DNA of 64,000 nucleotides, taken from positions 18,070,001 to 18,134,000 of the forward strand of contig CM061098.1 of the NCBI GenBank assembly GCA_030770545.1, given 5' to 3'. Shown here one piece after another: positions 44,603 to 57,604 of the stretch. Position numbers and translations under genes: made by a program. This stretch comes from Macropodus opercularis. Taxonomy: Eukaryota; Chordata; Actinopteri; Anabantiformes; Osphronemidae. Under the pieces are notes generated by a model. The model was given only the letters and a program-made list of their open reading frames with translations, did no database searches and was not told where the DNA came from. The stretch's first letter is position 1. The number at the start of each line of letters is the position of its first letter.

Positions 44603-47600
44603 TGGTTGAACAACCAGTTGCAGGTTTGTATGTAACATTCTTCTGTGAGAAACGGTTTGTTCTTAACTCTTATTTGCCTAAATAACTATTCTAAATGATT
44701 CCTGTTTGCAAACGTGGACTAAAGTAACAGTCATTTGTTTCAGGCAGTGGCTGCTTTATGAGCAGAACTATGCAAAACACAGCACAACCAGTGCTGTGAA
44801 ACTGAAATAATAAATCATTAATAACGGCTTTAGGAGCGAGCTAGTAACACGTAACGCATACACACATGTAAACACAAACATGCCCGAGAACTCACACTCA
44901 AATGCACACAGGGAGCTCAGGGCACAGCAGCAGACGAGATAACACTAACTCGAAGAGACAGCTTCTTTTGGCTATGAGTCACAATAAATGTACTAATATC
45001 TGCAGCCTCATTCCTGCTGCCTCCTCCTCTAACCTCCTTCTCACTGTGTGCTAGAGAATACAACTATATGTACTTCTCAGATTGTTTGGTTGAAAATGGG
45101 AACCAGCTACTGTATTTTTTTACTATTAAGCTGCATGGAAAAAAACCCTAAATATAAAAAAAGTTTCGAAAAGTAAAAGAAAAGGAAAGATAGTATTTGA
45201 ACACATTTGACAGCAGCCACAGCTCTGAATGCCCTTGACTAAATTTCTATAAGCGTCTCACACCTGGATTTAGGCAGTGCATCCCGTTCCTCCTGACAGA
45301 TCCTCCCAACCTCCATCACATTTGATGGGAAGTAATTATGAAGTGTCTTCTGGTATCTGTGCAGATGAAAATGGAGTTTACGTCTGGAAGCCATCAGCGA
45401 TTCGCCCTCAGCTACTCCGGAGTGTCACACTGAAGGGTGGCCCATCCCTCCAGATCTCAAACACACTCCTTCAAGCACTGCTCTGCATTTGGCTGCATTG
45501 ATTTCTGTTTCAGTTCCAGTGTGTTCGCGTCCCTGATGTTGAGAAAATGTAACGTTGGCTTCTTTGTCATTTTCCTGACGTGTGTCCCGTCAACTCCAGG
45601 GAGAGTCCTGGTCCCACACTTGTTCTTCAGTCATTTAACACTTATTGAGGTCACTGTCCTTGTAGGAGCGGTTGGAGCTTCAGACGTGCTTGCATATCCT
45701 TGTTCTGGCCTGGTTCTACTACATGATGTTATTGTGTGGGTCTACAGAGGGTTGGTCTGTGCCTTTCTAACATGTGTCCACACAACTTCATTTTGCAAAC
45801 AAAATAAAGATAAAAGAAGAAAAGTATCCACCAGCTGAACATGTGAACGATTTCAGCGTTTGACTGGAAAAATGCATTATCTCAATTTGCAGCTATATTG
45901 AAAAGCTAAGTATGAAGGTCTCTGAAAATCTCTGTTGTTACAGGTGATGCAGTGACACAGAACATGCTCCTACATTGTCTACAACATTATTCATTTACTG
46001 TCTCTCAACAGATACATTAGTTAATGGAAAATCAAGTATTATCTTTCAGTCTAATCAGAATTTTGGGATGGTTCACTTATGCACCAACTTCAGTTTCTTA
46101 TCGAAACTTGCTTTGGTAAATCTAGTCTGTAAATCTGTCCCATAAACTCTGAAGCAGGTTTGGTTGCTGTAATCATTTAATCTAGTCTGGATTTACTCAC
46201 TGAATAGATGCTTTGAGTGGAAGTGATGGACTGAATCCAACTTGCAGCTGTAATGCCTCACATTCAAAGAACACAGATCTCCTAAAATGAACACAAAGTG
46301 CACACACCAGCGACATTTATAGTCTCTACTAATTCAGTCAATGTTGTCATTTTTATCACTAAAAGCTCTGCAGCACCAAGTAAAGCTTCCGAGCTGCATT
46401 TGTTCCATTCTTACGTTGTTTGTGAGGTAGATGCTGTGTCGCTGACGTCTGTCTGTCCTGCCCTCGCACAAAGCCGGACCGACGGCGCCCGGTCGCAGGC
46501 CACCAGCAGCGACGCTCCTGAAACCCTGCTCGACTCCACGTACTGCAAGTTGTTTGCCAATAATGTAACTACACAAACCTGGGCACAATTGTAACGTCTG
46601 ATGTAGAAGAATGACAAGGATCTGAACAAATGTTTGGACTCGCTATGTATTGTTGCTTTTAGGTTAAGGCTGGTTTAGTTTAACACTAAAAGGATGTTTA
46701 TTTAAAAGATCTTGAAGCTGTACTTTTATTCAGAGAAACAAGTTAAGATATGTTTTCAGGGTCTTTTCTAATCCTCATCAGTACAACAATAAAGTTTGTA
46801 CTTAGAGACTCACCATCATGCTGTACTGTGCGAAAGGTGTATAAATAGGTGTAGAAATATAAATAATCATTGTTTATTTTTATCAATTTACAAAATGCAA
46901 AGTGAGCGAACAAAAGAAAAATCTGAATCAACTCAGTCTTTGGTTACTACGTCAGTACGTCAGTAGTGGAAGTGATGCTTGGCCCCACAGAGCCCTGGTC
47001 TCAGCATCATGTGAGTCTGGGATGATGCAGAGACAGAAGGATGTAGAAACCCTGCATCCACAGAAGATCTGTGGTTGGTTCTCTAGATGCTGAACAACCT
47101 ACAGCCCAGTTCCTTCAAACACTGTGAACCTGGAAGATCTGCTGCTGTTTGAAGGCAAATAGTGGACACAGCAAACACTGATGGGATTTAGATTCTCTGC
47201 TGCTCATTCACTGCATTTAGTTCATTTATGAAAATAAATGTTGAACACGTCCATTTTTGAAAGCTTTCTGTGTTTACAGCATTTTTCACAACTGCCTAAA
47301 ACTTTTGCACAGGGCTGTATGTGAGTATGAGTTTTTACTGTGATTGCAGAGCAGTGAAACATCTGATCTTTCACTGTATCTGTGGACTTGCTGCAGTGTG
47401 TGTGTTGTGTTTTCTTGTTTGACTATCAGAACCTATTGTACCACACTGCTGGGGAGTTGTCAAGGCAAAAAGTAAAACCACATTTGTGTGTCACACTGTG
47501 AAAATGAGTGTATTGCATGAGGACAGGCAGCCTGTTGGAGGGTGCTTCTGCAGCAGCAGGTTGAGCCACTGGTTGAGCTGCCGTTAGTAGATTTTAATTT

Positions 47601-49912
47601 CAGGAAATAACGATTATAATGAAACACATAACGGTCAATGAACACATGACACATGAAAGCCAAGCAGCAAATCAATGGAATCAACCTTAACTTGCTGGTA
47701 GATTTAGCAGCTTGTATTTGCATTTGCATGGCAACTGCTAAACACAAGCTACAGCCAAGGCTGAGACTTTTACTATTATTATTAAGTAGTATTATACAGG
47801 ATGATACTGCTGTGATATAGAACATATCTAACATTTAACACATATAGAACATAATGCGGTGCAGGTTGCATCGTTCATTTGGCTTTCCATCCACTTACTG
47901 AACCCTCTTTTATTGTAGACTCAGAATAAGTGATCACAGCCAGAACGAGCTGTGTAGCTCAGTAGCTTTGGGAAAAGCAAGAAAACAGAATGACAACAAA
48001 TGACAAATTGAATCAAACAGCTAAACATTTTATAAAGTTCAATGTAAAATGTACAACAAAATCCCAGATTCACAGATTTAATTTACAGCAATGAGCAGGC
48101 TCCACAGGCCTTTTTGAACAGACTCAGTTTGGACACACACCCAACACACAGCAGTAAGATGCCACTAACGTGTTCATCAGACTTGATGTGAATGTTCCGG
48201 GGCTTCCATAAATAATCCTTAGAAGGGAAGTTCATTCTTAAATTCCAAATTAAAAGCACAGTAGAGGGAACATGTACCCGTATTCTGCTCATTCATTATC
48301 CGAGCGTGGAACAAATACGGTGGCTTTAGCCAGAGAACAGATCTGATCAGCCAGATTTTATTGGAATGTGCAACTGAAATGTCTAAGGTAAGAGCAGGAC
48401 AAAATAACAGTAGACAGAATGTAAATAGTCCTGAACACCCTAGCACACAGAGCTAACAGAGCACAGCTGATGGGAGAGTCAGTGGGGAGGAAACAAAAGG
48501 ATGAAACAGTTACTGCTGTTGCACAAGATGGTGGCGCAGGAGGAAACCCAGCGTGACTTGCAGAGAGAGGAACAGGTGAGCGAAGGTCTAAGCAAGCCTG
48601 AGATTCTCCTGAGAGACTGAGACAGACACGAAGACAAACTACAGTAATGCGCACGACAAATGCCGATCCCCAAACACAAGCATCAGTCTCCGCCTCATGA
48701 TTCCCTGAGGAACCATAGGCACCAGTCACAATGCACATCCCCCACCATCACACACGACCACCAGAGCATTTAAATCCCCCCTACAGCACGTCAAGCATCC
48801 TCCGCTCTGTGAGGGATAAAAGAGGAAATTCAACCGCTGAGCTTAGCCTATGATGTAGAGCAGCGAACAGTCAAAGGTTGGCTTTGAGAACAAAACGACG
48901 CACGTTTAGCTACATGTGACCCAGGTTACCAAGTGAAACATGACAGAAACGAGAAGAGGGGCATAAAACAACACCGTTTACTGGAACATCGCGGAACAAT
49001 AAAAATAAACAGTTCCCCGATGGGCAGTATTAGCAAATGTCGTTTAGAAACGAAACAAGTCAGACGCTCACTGAAAGGACTCAAAGCTGAGAACCAGACT
49101 GGCACTAAATCTAAAGTATAAGGAGGATTACAATCAGCAGGGAAGCAAGATCCTTCCCACCATCACCACGAACTTCACAGACCTTTCGGCTCAGGACGCG
49201 TGTGATCATCACCCCTTGAACTGATACCTACAAATCAGCTGATTAGTAGAAAAAAGTATTAAAACATATTAAAATACTAATGGAGAAAAAATGAAGCCCA
49301 AGACTTCAGGTCTCAGCCTGCAGCGCTCTCCCCTCAGTGTGAGGCTTCCTCAGCTCCACGGAGCCCCACCCTTCACATCTGTACATTCGATGAGACCAAA
49401 CATTAATGCAGCATAAGACCCACGTAAACGACGAAGCAGCGTCTTCTGTGTCATCCCCTCACCGGTACCTTCAGCACAACACACGTCTCACAACAGACGA
49501 CTGGCCGTCCACTTAGCTAAGGATGGGACTGAATAGGCTAGATTTGAGATGTTTTATTTTAATTTTAGTTTACTTTTTTAGCTATTTGGAATTGAACCAG
49601 AACTGATCACAACTGGAATCAATTAAATGTGAGTAATACTATTAAAAAGACTTTAAAAAGTTATTACTGATGCATGGCTGCTGGGGAAAATCATTTTTCC
49701 TGATAATTATCACTTCTGAGAGGGGAATCATTGCAGGTATTACCAGATCATTACTGGGACTTCAGTTCATTTCATATTAATAATTCATATTTAGCCATTT
49801 GAAAAGGTCTGCTTCTATTTGTGGATAATACCAGGTCTCTGTGAGCCTCGAAGTCCAACACTAAAATCATCCATTCATATTCAGTACAGCAACAGAACAT
49901 CATCCAACATCC
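44603..49912. other. No gene recognised
   Basis: Unassigned frames only. 46440-46530 is locally GC- and CpG-rich (GACGGCGCCCGGTCGCAGG) within AT-rich surroundings but has no start, splice or motif evidence. Confidence 0.4.
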
Positions 49913-49986
49913 AACCCTTGTGTGCTTTTGAGCTTTGTGCGCCCCCTGTTTTCATTTTGACCCCTCGAAGGCTGCACGAGGGTTAA
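49913..49986 (+). repeat. Short TTAA-type repeat (possible piggyBac-like MITE), copy 4
   Basis: AACCCTTGTGTGCTTTTGAG, then GCGCCCCCTGTTTTCATTTT, GACCCCTCGAAGGCTGCACG and AGGGTTAA. Closest in wording to the copy at 18275-18346. Confidence 0.5.
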
Positions 49987-52900
49987 ATAGGTTCTGCCCC
50001 ATGAGTTGGCAACAGCTGATTTTAGAAGTAAACTACTGTTTACTTCTGTACAATAATGTTTTATTAAATAAATAAAGTACGGCTACAGAACAATCTTCAA
50101 CTAATATTATAATATAGTAGAATGGAAAGTGAGTGTTTCATTAACATGGTTTTATCTATAAACATACAGTTGATAGCTGACGTTTTTATCTCTATATCTC
50201 AACTTAGTTCAAAGGTAATGATGCTAATTTTTATGATATTTTCATTTGGCTGTTTACAAATGACTGTGTCATATTAAACCAAAAGACCAGTATGTGGCAA
50301 AAATACTGGTCTGTCATGTGTTTTATTTTATGATTAGGACAATACAAGCAGCAGAGTTGACATTATACAGTAGATAACAGGGACATTGCATTAAAGTTAG
50401 TAAAGGCAGAACTGCATAACTGGAGCTGGATGTTTGCAGAAGCTAAAGCAGTTGAGCTGAAGCTGAAGCAGCTGAAGAAAGTTGGAACTTAGTAGAGAAC
50501 TGTGCCTCCCCTCAAAGCATAGGCTCTGAGGATACAGCCTTTCCTTGCCATCGCTGTACTGGTGGCTCTTTAAGGTCATGTTTGATGGCACTGTTGCTGT
50601 AAATGACACCACTCTGGTTTAGTCTACGATTTCCACTTCATGGCTTGAGACAGGAAATATAACAGCATTTGATAGTCAGTATTAATAACCTTCCTTCCTT
50701 CTGTGGAAAGGTGTGAATATTCAGATGTAGCCCCCAGTTTAGCAGCTGTAATGCAATTCCAGGGAACAACCAGAAGATGGGGCTTTGATTAAAAAACTTA
50801 GTATGTGACCTGTGAAGTCGGGGTCAGACACTAAGTAGACTGTTGAAACAGTTTTGTGCCACATTGGCTTCCAGACCAGTTCATCAGTTACTGGTGTTCA
50901 TAGCTGATCATAAATACTGTTTACACCATTTAACAAACAGGAGAAGACTTGACCGTATCCACATCCATATAAATGCATCAGCCTTCTTTATAATTCGATG
51001 GCCAGGAGACCCTGTCACTTTCTCTGCTCGTCCTAGTTTCACCTGGTTACTGTTATTTATATTCCCTAGTTTATTAATCGTGGTTTATGCTTCTGTGAGT
51101 TTTCTGTGAATAACTATCAATTTTAAATCACGTCCTGTATCTGCTATGTTCCTGTTCTATTAAACCTAAATTCTTACGGTGGGAGTGAATATTATTAATA
51201 TTATGAAGGTCAGAGGAGGGTGAATTCCATAGTTGGGGGCAGAGCGAATGATTGCTTTGCTGCCCACAGCAGTGAGGCAAGTAAAGAGGACAGAGGATGT
51301 GGACCGTAGACGCTTGACGCTGCAAAGATGGGCGGAGCCTGACGTCACATGGCTCGTCTGAGAACTAAAGGAGCCTGTTACACCAGTCTCTTCACCTGGG
51401 TGAGATTTGGTGGAAACGTAGCGTTGGATGACAACCTGCTAATGCTAAGCATTCGTAAGTGCAGCTTTATAAAGATTTGTGTTCAGAGGAAATAACATCA
51501 TACATCATCATGCAGCCATTCAAAACAATGTTAGCTTCCGACTCCGTGTGGATCATGACTCATGACGCTCGTCTCCTGGCTTCACTCCAGTTGGCAGGAG
51601 AGGCTTAGATCAACAGTTTCACTAGAAGAAGAAGCCCAAGAGTAACACAGATGCAGTTGAACTTCAGCAGTTTCATTTCCGCTTAATTCCTTAGAAAAGG
51701 CGTGAAGTGTTAGTTATTGCAGCCTTAAGTGAAGGAGTAGCAGCAGGTGTTGTAAAAGAGGAGATGAAGGGTCAGCAGGCTCCCTGCAGGCCACGCACTC
51801 GGATGCCTTCCTGCAGCCTGCATTGCACAGGTCATTCATATCTGAGCAACTTTATGAATATGCTGATTTGCTCATCATTGCAAAAAAAATTAGCCAATCT
51901 GTGCAATTTCACGGACAAGAATTATTGATCATCAAATGAAAGCTACAGTTAATGCAGCAGGACTGTATGATGTATACGCAACAAAACTATAAGACGCTGG
52001 TTTGCTAATATAAACTGCGTGTTTGCTCTAAACATCCTGAGACTGAGGTAGCCAACACACAGCAAGCATTTAGCTTTTTCCATTGAGGACCAGTGAGACA
52101 ATATTTTCAGGACAGTGATATTTCACGGCAGCCGTTTACAGCCTGAGCAATTGGAGATAGTCATCAAGACAGAATGCACAATTTAGCTCTAAATTGAAGT
52201 TATTATCAGGACATCAGCGATTCGCAGGAGGAGACGAGTCTTTTTATGCAGATGAAGAAGCTGAGGCCAATAAATAAAAGACTTTTTCTGACCTTCACCT
52301 CAACCTTAATCACCTCGATTTCTGTTTCTGTGAAATTCTGCTAAGATGCTGCCATGATTCTCCATAAACCACACTTGATTAGCAAGTTCATTTATATACA
52401 CCAACACATTCATGAGGGCTGTGCATCCCTTATGCATGAGCAAAGGGTGGTTGATAACACTCTATAGGCGCAGTGAGGTACGTTCAGTTCTAATTAGTGG
52501 GATTAGATAACGTAAATAACTAACATGTACGCTGATATTTCCCTTTTCCTGGAGTCAGTGTTGTTCCTGAGTGTTAGAAAGTTAAAGGTGTAGCTGGCGA
52601 ATGCTATTGCCTGTCATGGGGGCCAGCAGATTTATTACAGTACTGGCTGATAGCCACAGTGGGGCCAGATGATAAGTCAAAACATAATTTATCATCCTTA
52701 GGAATCTCACACAACGTTTGGCACATTTAAAAACTGGAGAGCTACTGTCACATAGTCACAACCAGAGAGCAAAGAGAAATGAATATTTTAAAGTTAAAAT
52801 GTCTCAGATGTGGCAACTGTTGCCTGAGTAAAGGTCAGTTAACTTGACTCCCCATCTGAAACAACTGGCCACTAAGAACATGTCAGCTGGTCTGACTCCT

Positions 52901-55900
52901 CAAAAGCACCTCTGATGACCTTTAAACACAGGATGTGGGTCAGTGTTGGACTTTAGCTTGAACATACGATGCAGCCCAACCTATTTGAGGATGAAGCATA
53001 GAGGTGGCAGTGTAAGAAAAAAGAAAATGAACACAACGTGTTGAAGGAAGAGCGGGACGGTTGTGGTGCACTCCTTTTTATTTCCTGCTGCCACCGCTGT
53101 TGTCCCCCGCTTTTCATCACTGCTCTTGCTCTCTTTCCTCAGTTCCCTCTCCAAGGAACCGGATGTGTTCCTTGTATGATTTATTCAGATGCAGAGATTG
53201 GGGCTGAGAGATTTTGCTGCGGGCACAACGCACTCTGCTTGCGTTCAGACGGTAGCTTATACTTCCCACTGTCACAGCTCATGCCGATGACTTTGCCTCA
53301 TTTGTATGAGCCGGACGGTTCACTTTTTGTGGATTGAAGACGTTACATCATAAGTGAGAACGTTATATGTTCTTATGCAGTTGCCGGTTTGCTCAGTAAA
53401 ATAAAATAAATGCGTTAACTAACATATCATTGGAATTAAGTTAAACTACCTCTAAACACCATGAATACAAATAAATAAACCTAATAACTGATGAGAACAT
53501 AGTGCAAAAGGATTTTACTGATTTTACTGATTAAAGTACTTTATGATCAAAGCCAAACCAAAAACTCTACATGTCTGTAGCAGAAAGGTCTCGTTGCTGC
53601 TGATGGTCTTGGACTTAAATATTTTACATGTTTAAGAGATGTCTGGAAATGGAACAGACTTAGTTGAGGAAACACGTTCAGTGCACAGATTCTTTAAGCG
53701 CCTTAGGTTTTCAGAGTTGGTGAGTTATAGGATTAAAGCAGGAAAGGAAATGCTGGGCTTCATGTGCTTTAGCGTTTACGTTTAAGATGCACTTGAGACC
53801 TAATTAAACACGAGGTTGTGAGCTGTTATGTCAGCAGAATTAATTTAGGTTATTGTTGCATTGCTTTCTCTCAAATGTGAATGAAAAGCAAAAACCACAG
53901 TGAAAACCTACCAGAGGTAAATATCAAGTGAATGAGGTGAGTGCACTAAAGCTTTACTACATGATGAGTAGGAGACGTGTTACAGTGTCTGTCTGGCTTG
54001 ACAAGGAGCCTTTCACCCCAGCAAATACTCAAACTAATGATGGAGCTTCCATGTCCCAAGTTCCATGTCCATGGCAGAATGTCTTAAAATGTGCTGTTAG
54101 GTTTCATTATTCCAATAATGTCAACCTATTAATGAGAACTGAGATTTCAGATTTTATAGTGAAGTTTAGAATCTAGGTCTACTGATGTGGCATGATGTTC
54201 CCAAAGCACCTGAACACACCACACTGCAGCTTTCCTCCTGTGCTCCCAGACTGAATTTCAGACTGAAACACTTGTTCAGTCTGTTCCATGGTGATATGCA
54301 GCTGCGATGGGTCCTGTATGGAAACACGGTGTTGCTGCTCTTTCAGACGTACGCTAAGTAAGGTTGGTGGTTGGAGGCTGTGGCGCGAGTTCATTAATGA
54401 CGTTTATATAACAACAAAACTAGAACAAACAGCCCAGTAGCTGTGCAATATCCAATCATTTCCACATGCAAGCCTGTTATGAGATATAAATCTACTGGCG
54501 TATTTCTAGAATCCCGTCATGTTTGGCTTGACATTGACTGTGACTGAGGATATGTTCCTCAGGTCACCCTCTGTGAGACACTTGCTGGGAAGTGAGGAGG
54601 CAGAAAGCAAGTGTCAAGAATAATTGTCTCTTTGGGGGATGACTCCTTCAATCTAAAAATGCATTTTTCAGGAGTTTTGGACCCTGCACATTTCTTCCAG
54701 CTCATTGTAGGGACTCCAGCATCTCTGGGCCATGTGATCTACTGACAAACCCCTACAGACATGTAGTGAGGCCGAAGCTTAGCCAGAATCAGAATCAGCT
54801 AGAAAAACAAGTCTGTCACCTTGTCCGGCTGAAAAACATCAAAGTCATCAGAGGAAATAAAAGCCTTCCTGTTGGTGTGACGCGTGTAATGTTAATTTAC
54901 TCCTTCAGTTGAGCTTTTTCCCATAAATCTCCTGAGCTACACCAACGCTCATCATTCGCTCTTCTTTTTACCTTGCTGCCTGACTAGGTATCACCCAGTA
55001 AAGGTTCGCCGTGTCTTGTCTGGTTCTTCAGTGGCTGTGGCCTCCTCTTACAGACACTGTAAGGCTGGTGTATCTGTGCACTGAACCGTTTCATGTCAGC
55101 CTCTGTCTGTGTAGGATTCTTAGTTCGTGTGTGTTTTGCGTTTGAACTGGATTTTGGATATTGTGGTACTGTTGTTCTTGTTATTGTTGGCCCCAAGCTA
55201 CACATTCAAATGTTATTTGACCATCAGCAAAATAAAAAATAAAGATCAAACCTTAGTAACTTTCTGTTTGTAAAAGCACACCGGAATTAAAACAGTTGTT
55301 GCTCCTAAATACTACCAGCTTGGTGTCACTGGAAAGGAATCTCCTTGGTTTTCAGTTGAAGAGGTTGAGTTTCCATCTGATGCAGAGCTGGAAACGCCAG
55401 GGGTCATTTTCCTGATGAAGTTGTGATATGCAGATCAAAAAGCAGCTGCCGAGCCACAACATGACATCCACCACGTGATTTGCATTACACAAATCTCTGC
55501 TTTCGCTTCCTTAGTGACTTGTCTTGCTACAGCATCACATTCCCACCTGGCTTTGCTCGCTCGCTTCTTCTCACCACAGCACGAATAAACAAGTGTATTG
55601 TTTCCCTCTGGGTGCAGTGACTGTAAATGTACTGTAAAATGAAAAATACTCCAGCAATGTACAAGTTGTTGACTAAATGTTCTTGGTTATTTACAATGTC
55701 TTTTAAAAGGGTTGTAAATATAGTTCAGGTAAATTATAGCATTGCAGTAAACTTGATTTTGTCTTGTTGTGGAAAAATGTCTATGTGAGGTTTCTTCTTT
55801 CCAAACAAGGCCAAACAGTCCGACCTGATGCTGGTGCAGTGCAGAGTGGAAAGACAACAGAGTAAGTGTGTAACGAGTATAAAGCCCACGCGGGTGGTGG

Positions 55901-57432
55901 TTAGAGACTGAGAGAGAGCAGAGAACACAGGGAGAGTCTGGTCTAGGTGGGATGTGACTGCACATAACCACGACCTGTAGAGGGTTTAATGAGAACAAAG
56001 GTAAGAACGAGCAGAGAATAAGTCACAGCAGGGATCTGAGATGTGGACTGTGCCATCACCACCAAACATCTGTCTGTCTAACGACCGCGCTTCGCAGTAA
56101 AACCTGACAGTGTCCGTTACGTCTGTCTCAGATTGTACTGACTGTGAGGAAGTTGTTTTTTGATTCTAGCTTAAAGCTAGTTTTAACAGCGATGAACACG
56201 TTGTAGTGTTGAAGGCTGTGTTATCAGAATTACACAGCTGTTCCCGTGTGGCGAAGCCAGGAGCAGCAAAGCAAACAGTGGAACTTGTACAGTGACATTA
56301 AGTACAAAATATCAGATTTGACCTGCTGGTGTAAATCTGAGCATAGCTCTTGTTTGTGCTGTTCGACACCAGTCTGTGACTTCTGTTATCAGACGTAGCC
56401 TATTTTCGGCTTCAGAGCCCCCATGTCGCTTCCCACAGGCTGTTAGAGCACATATGGCACTACAGAAACACTGCTGAGGGCCATATTATCAATTTCTGCT
56501 TTTGTTGCACAGGTTTCCCTCTGGGACACATGGTTTCCTCTTAGTCTGCTCAGGTACATATTTAAAAGAGCAAACCGTTGCTGGCCGATGGAGTCACGTT
56601 ACATAAACTGTGTCTCATTGTAATACTGGCATCAGGTAGGTGCTGAAGGATTCAGTCAACAGGGGACTGTCCAACGTCTTGACATCAACTGGAAGCTTTC
56701 CCTGAAGGACGCGTAAGAGGCTCTGTTAAAAAATAACAACCTCTGGGAAGAGTCCTACACTCGGACTCGTCCTGTGCACTCGAAGCAGGTGGCTCAGCGA
56801 GAAGGAGAAGTGAGCTGAGAGCGGCAGGCTTGAATTGTAAAGTGGTGTTAGATGCAGTCAACTGCACACTGGCCGTTCCAAAGCAGCAACCACACAAAAG
56901 CCCTAGTGTCGCATACAAGAACACTCACTGAGCAGGTTCTGTTTCAACTAACTAAACGGTCCAAGCTATGAGCGAAATAACGTCCCAGCCACAACTAAAA
57001 ACTACTCGACCGCTGGCTTCAATAATAATCACCAATAACTAACAACATAGCTGCTGAGGTTTAGAGCCGTGAATCAGGAAGAGCCTGGTCCATGAGGTTT
57101 GCCATTCTGCTGCAGCCACAGTGAGAACATATGGAGGCGTCTTCAGCAGGATGCGACGCGAAACAGACCCACACACAGCGTCTAACTATCATCACTGACT
57201 TTGACCTTTAAAGAACAAGGTGTGTGAGAGGGTGTGATCGCCTGTTCATGGCTCCTGAGAAACTCCAGCTTTACCCTGTTGACTGTGGGAGGACCTGTTA
57301 ACACAGAGCCGCCAAGGTTTGCTCCTCTCAGTCTCCCTGAGGGATTCATAGCCGGCCTTGAAACGCTGGACAGAGCTGTGCAATAGCCTTTCTACTCATC
57401 TTCATAGTGGACTGTGGCTTTTATCTGCAGGA
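49987..57432. other. No gene recognised
   Basis: Only short frames. 52120-52700 is rich in homeodomain- and GATA-like words (for example GGGATTAGATAA near 52500) and could be conserved noncoding DNA, which cannot be told without alignment. Confidence 0.4.
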
Positions 57433-57448
57433 GGGGGGGGGGGGGGGG
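57433..57448 (+). repeat. G16 homopolymer
   Basis: Sixteen consecutive G; a C-rich tract (CCCCCCCTCCCTCC) follows about 140 bp downstream at 57588-57602. Potential G-quadruplex or hairpin and a likely sequencing trouble spot. Confidence 0.9.
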
Positions 57449-57604
57449 TCATGATGGCATATGATTGTGAAATTAACTTAAAAACCTTTGACAGATGTTA
57501 AAAGAAATAAGGTTAAGAGCAGGTGCGTCTCAGGCATAATCAAGCAGGCAGCTTCCCACAGACAAAACACTGGAGGTGAGATTATAACCCCCCCCCTCCC
57601 TCCG

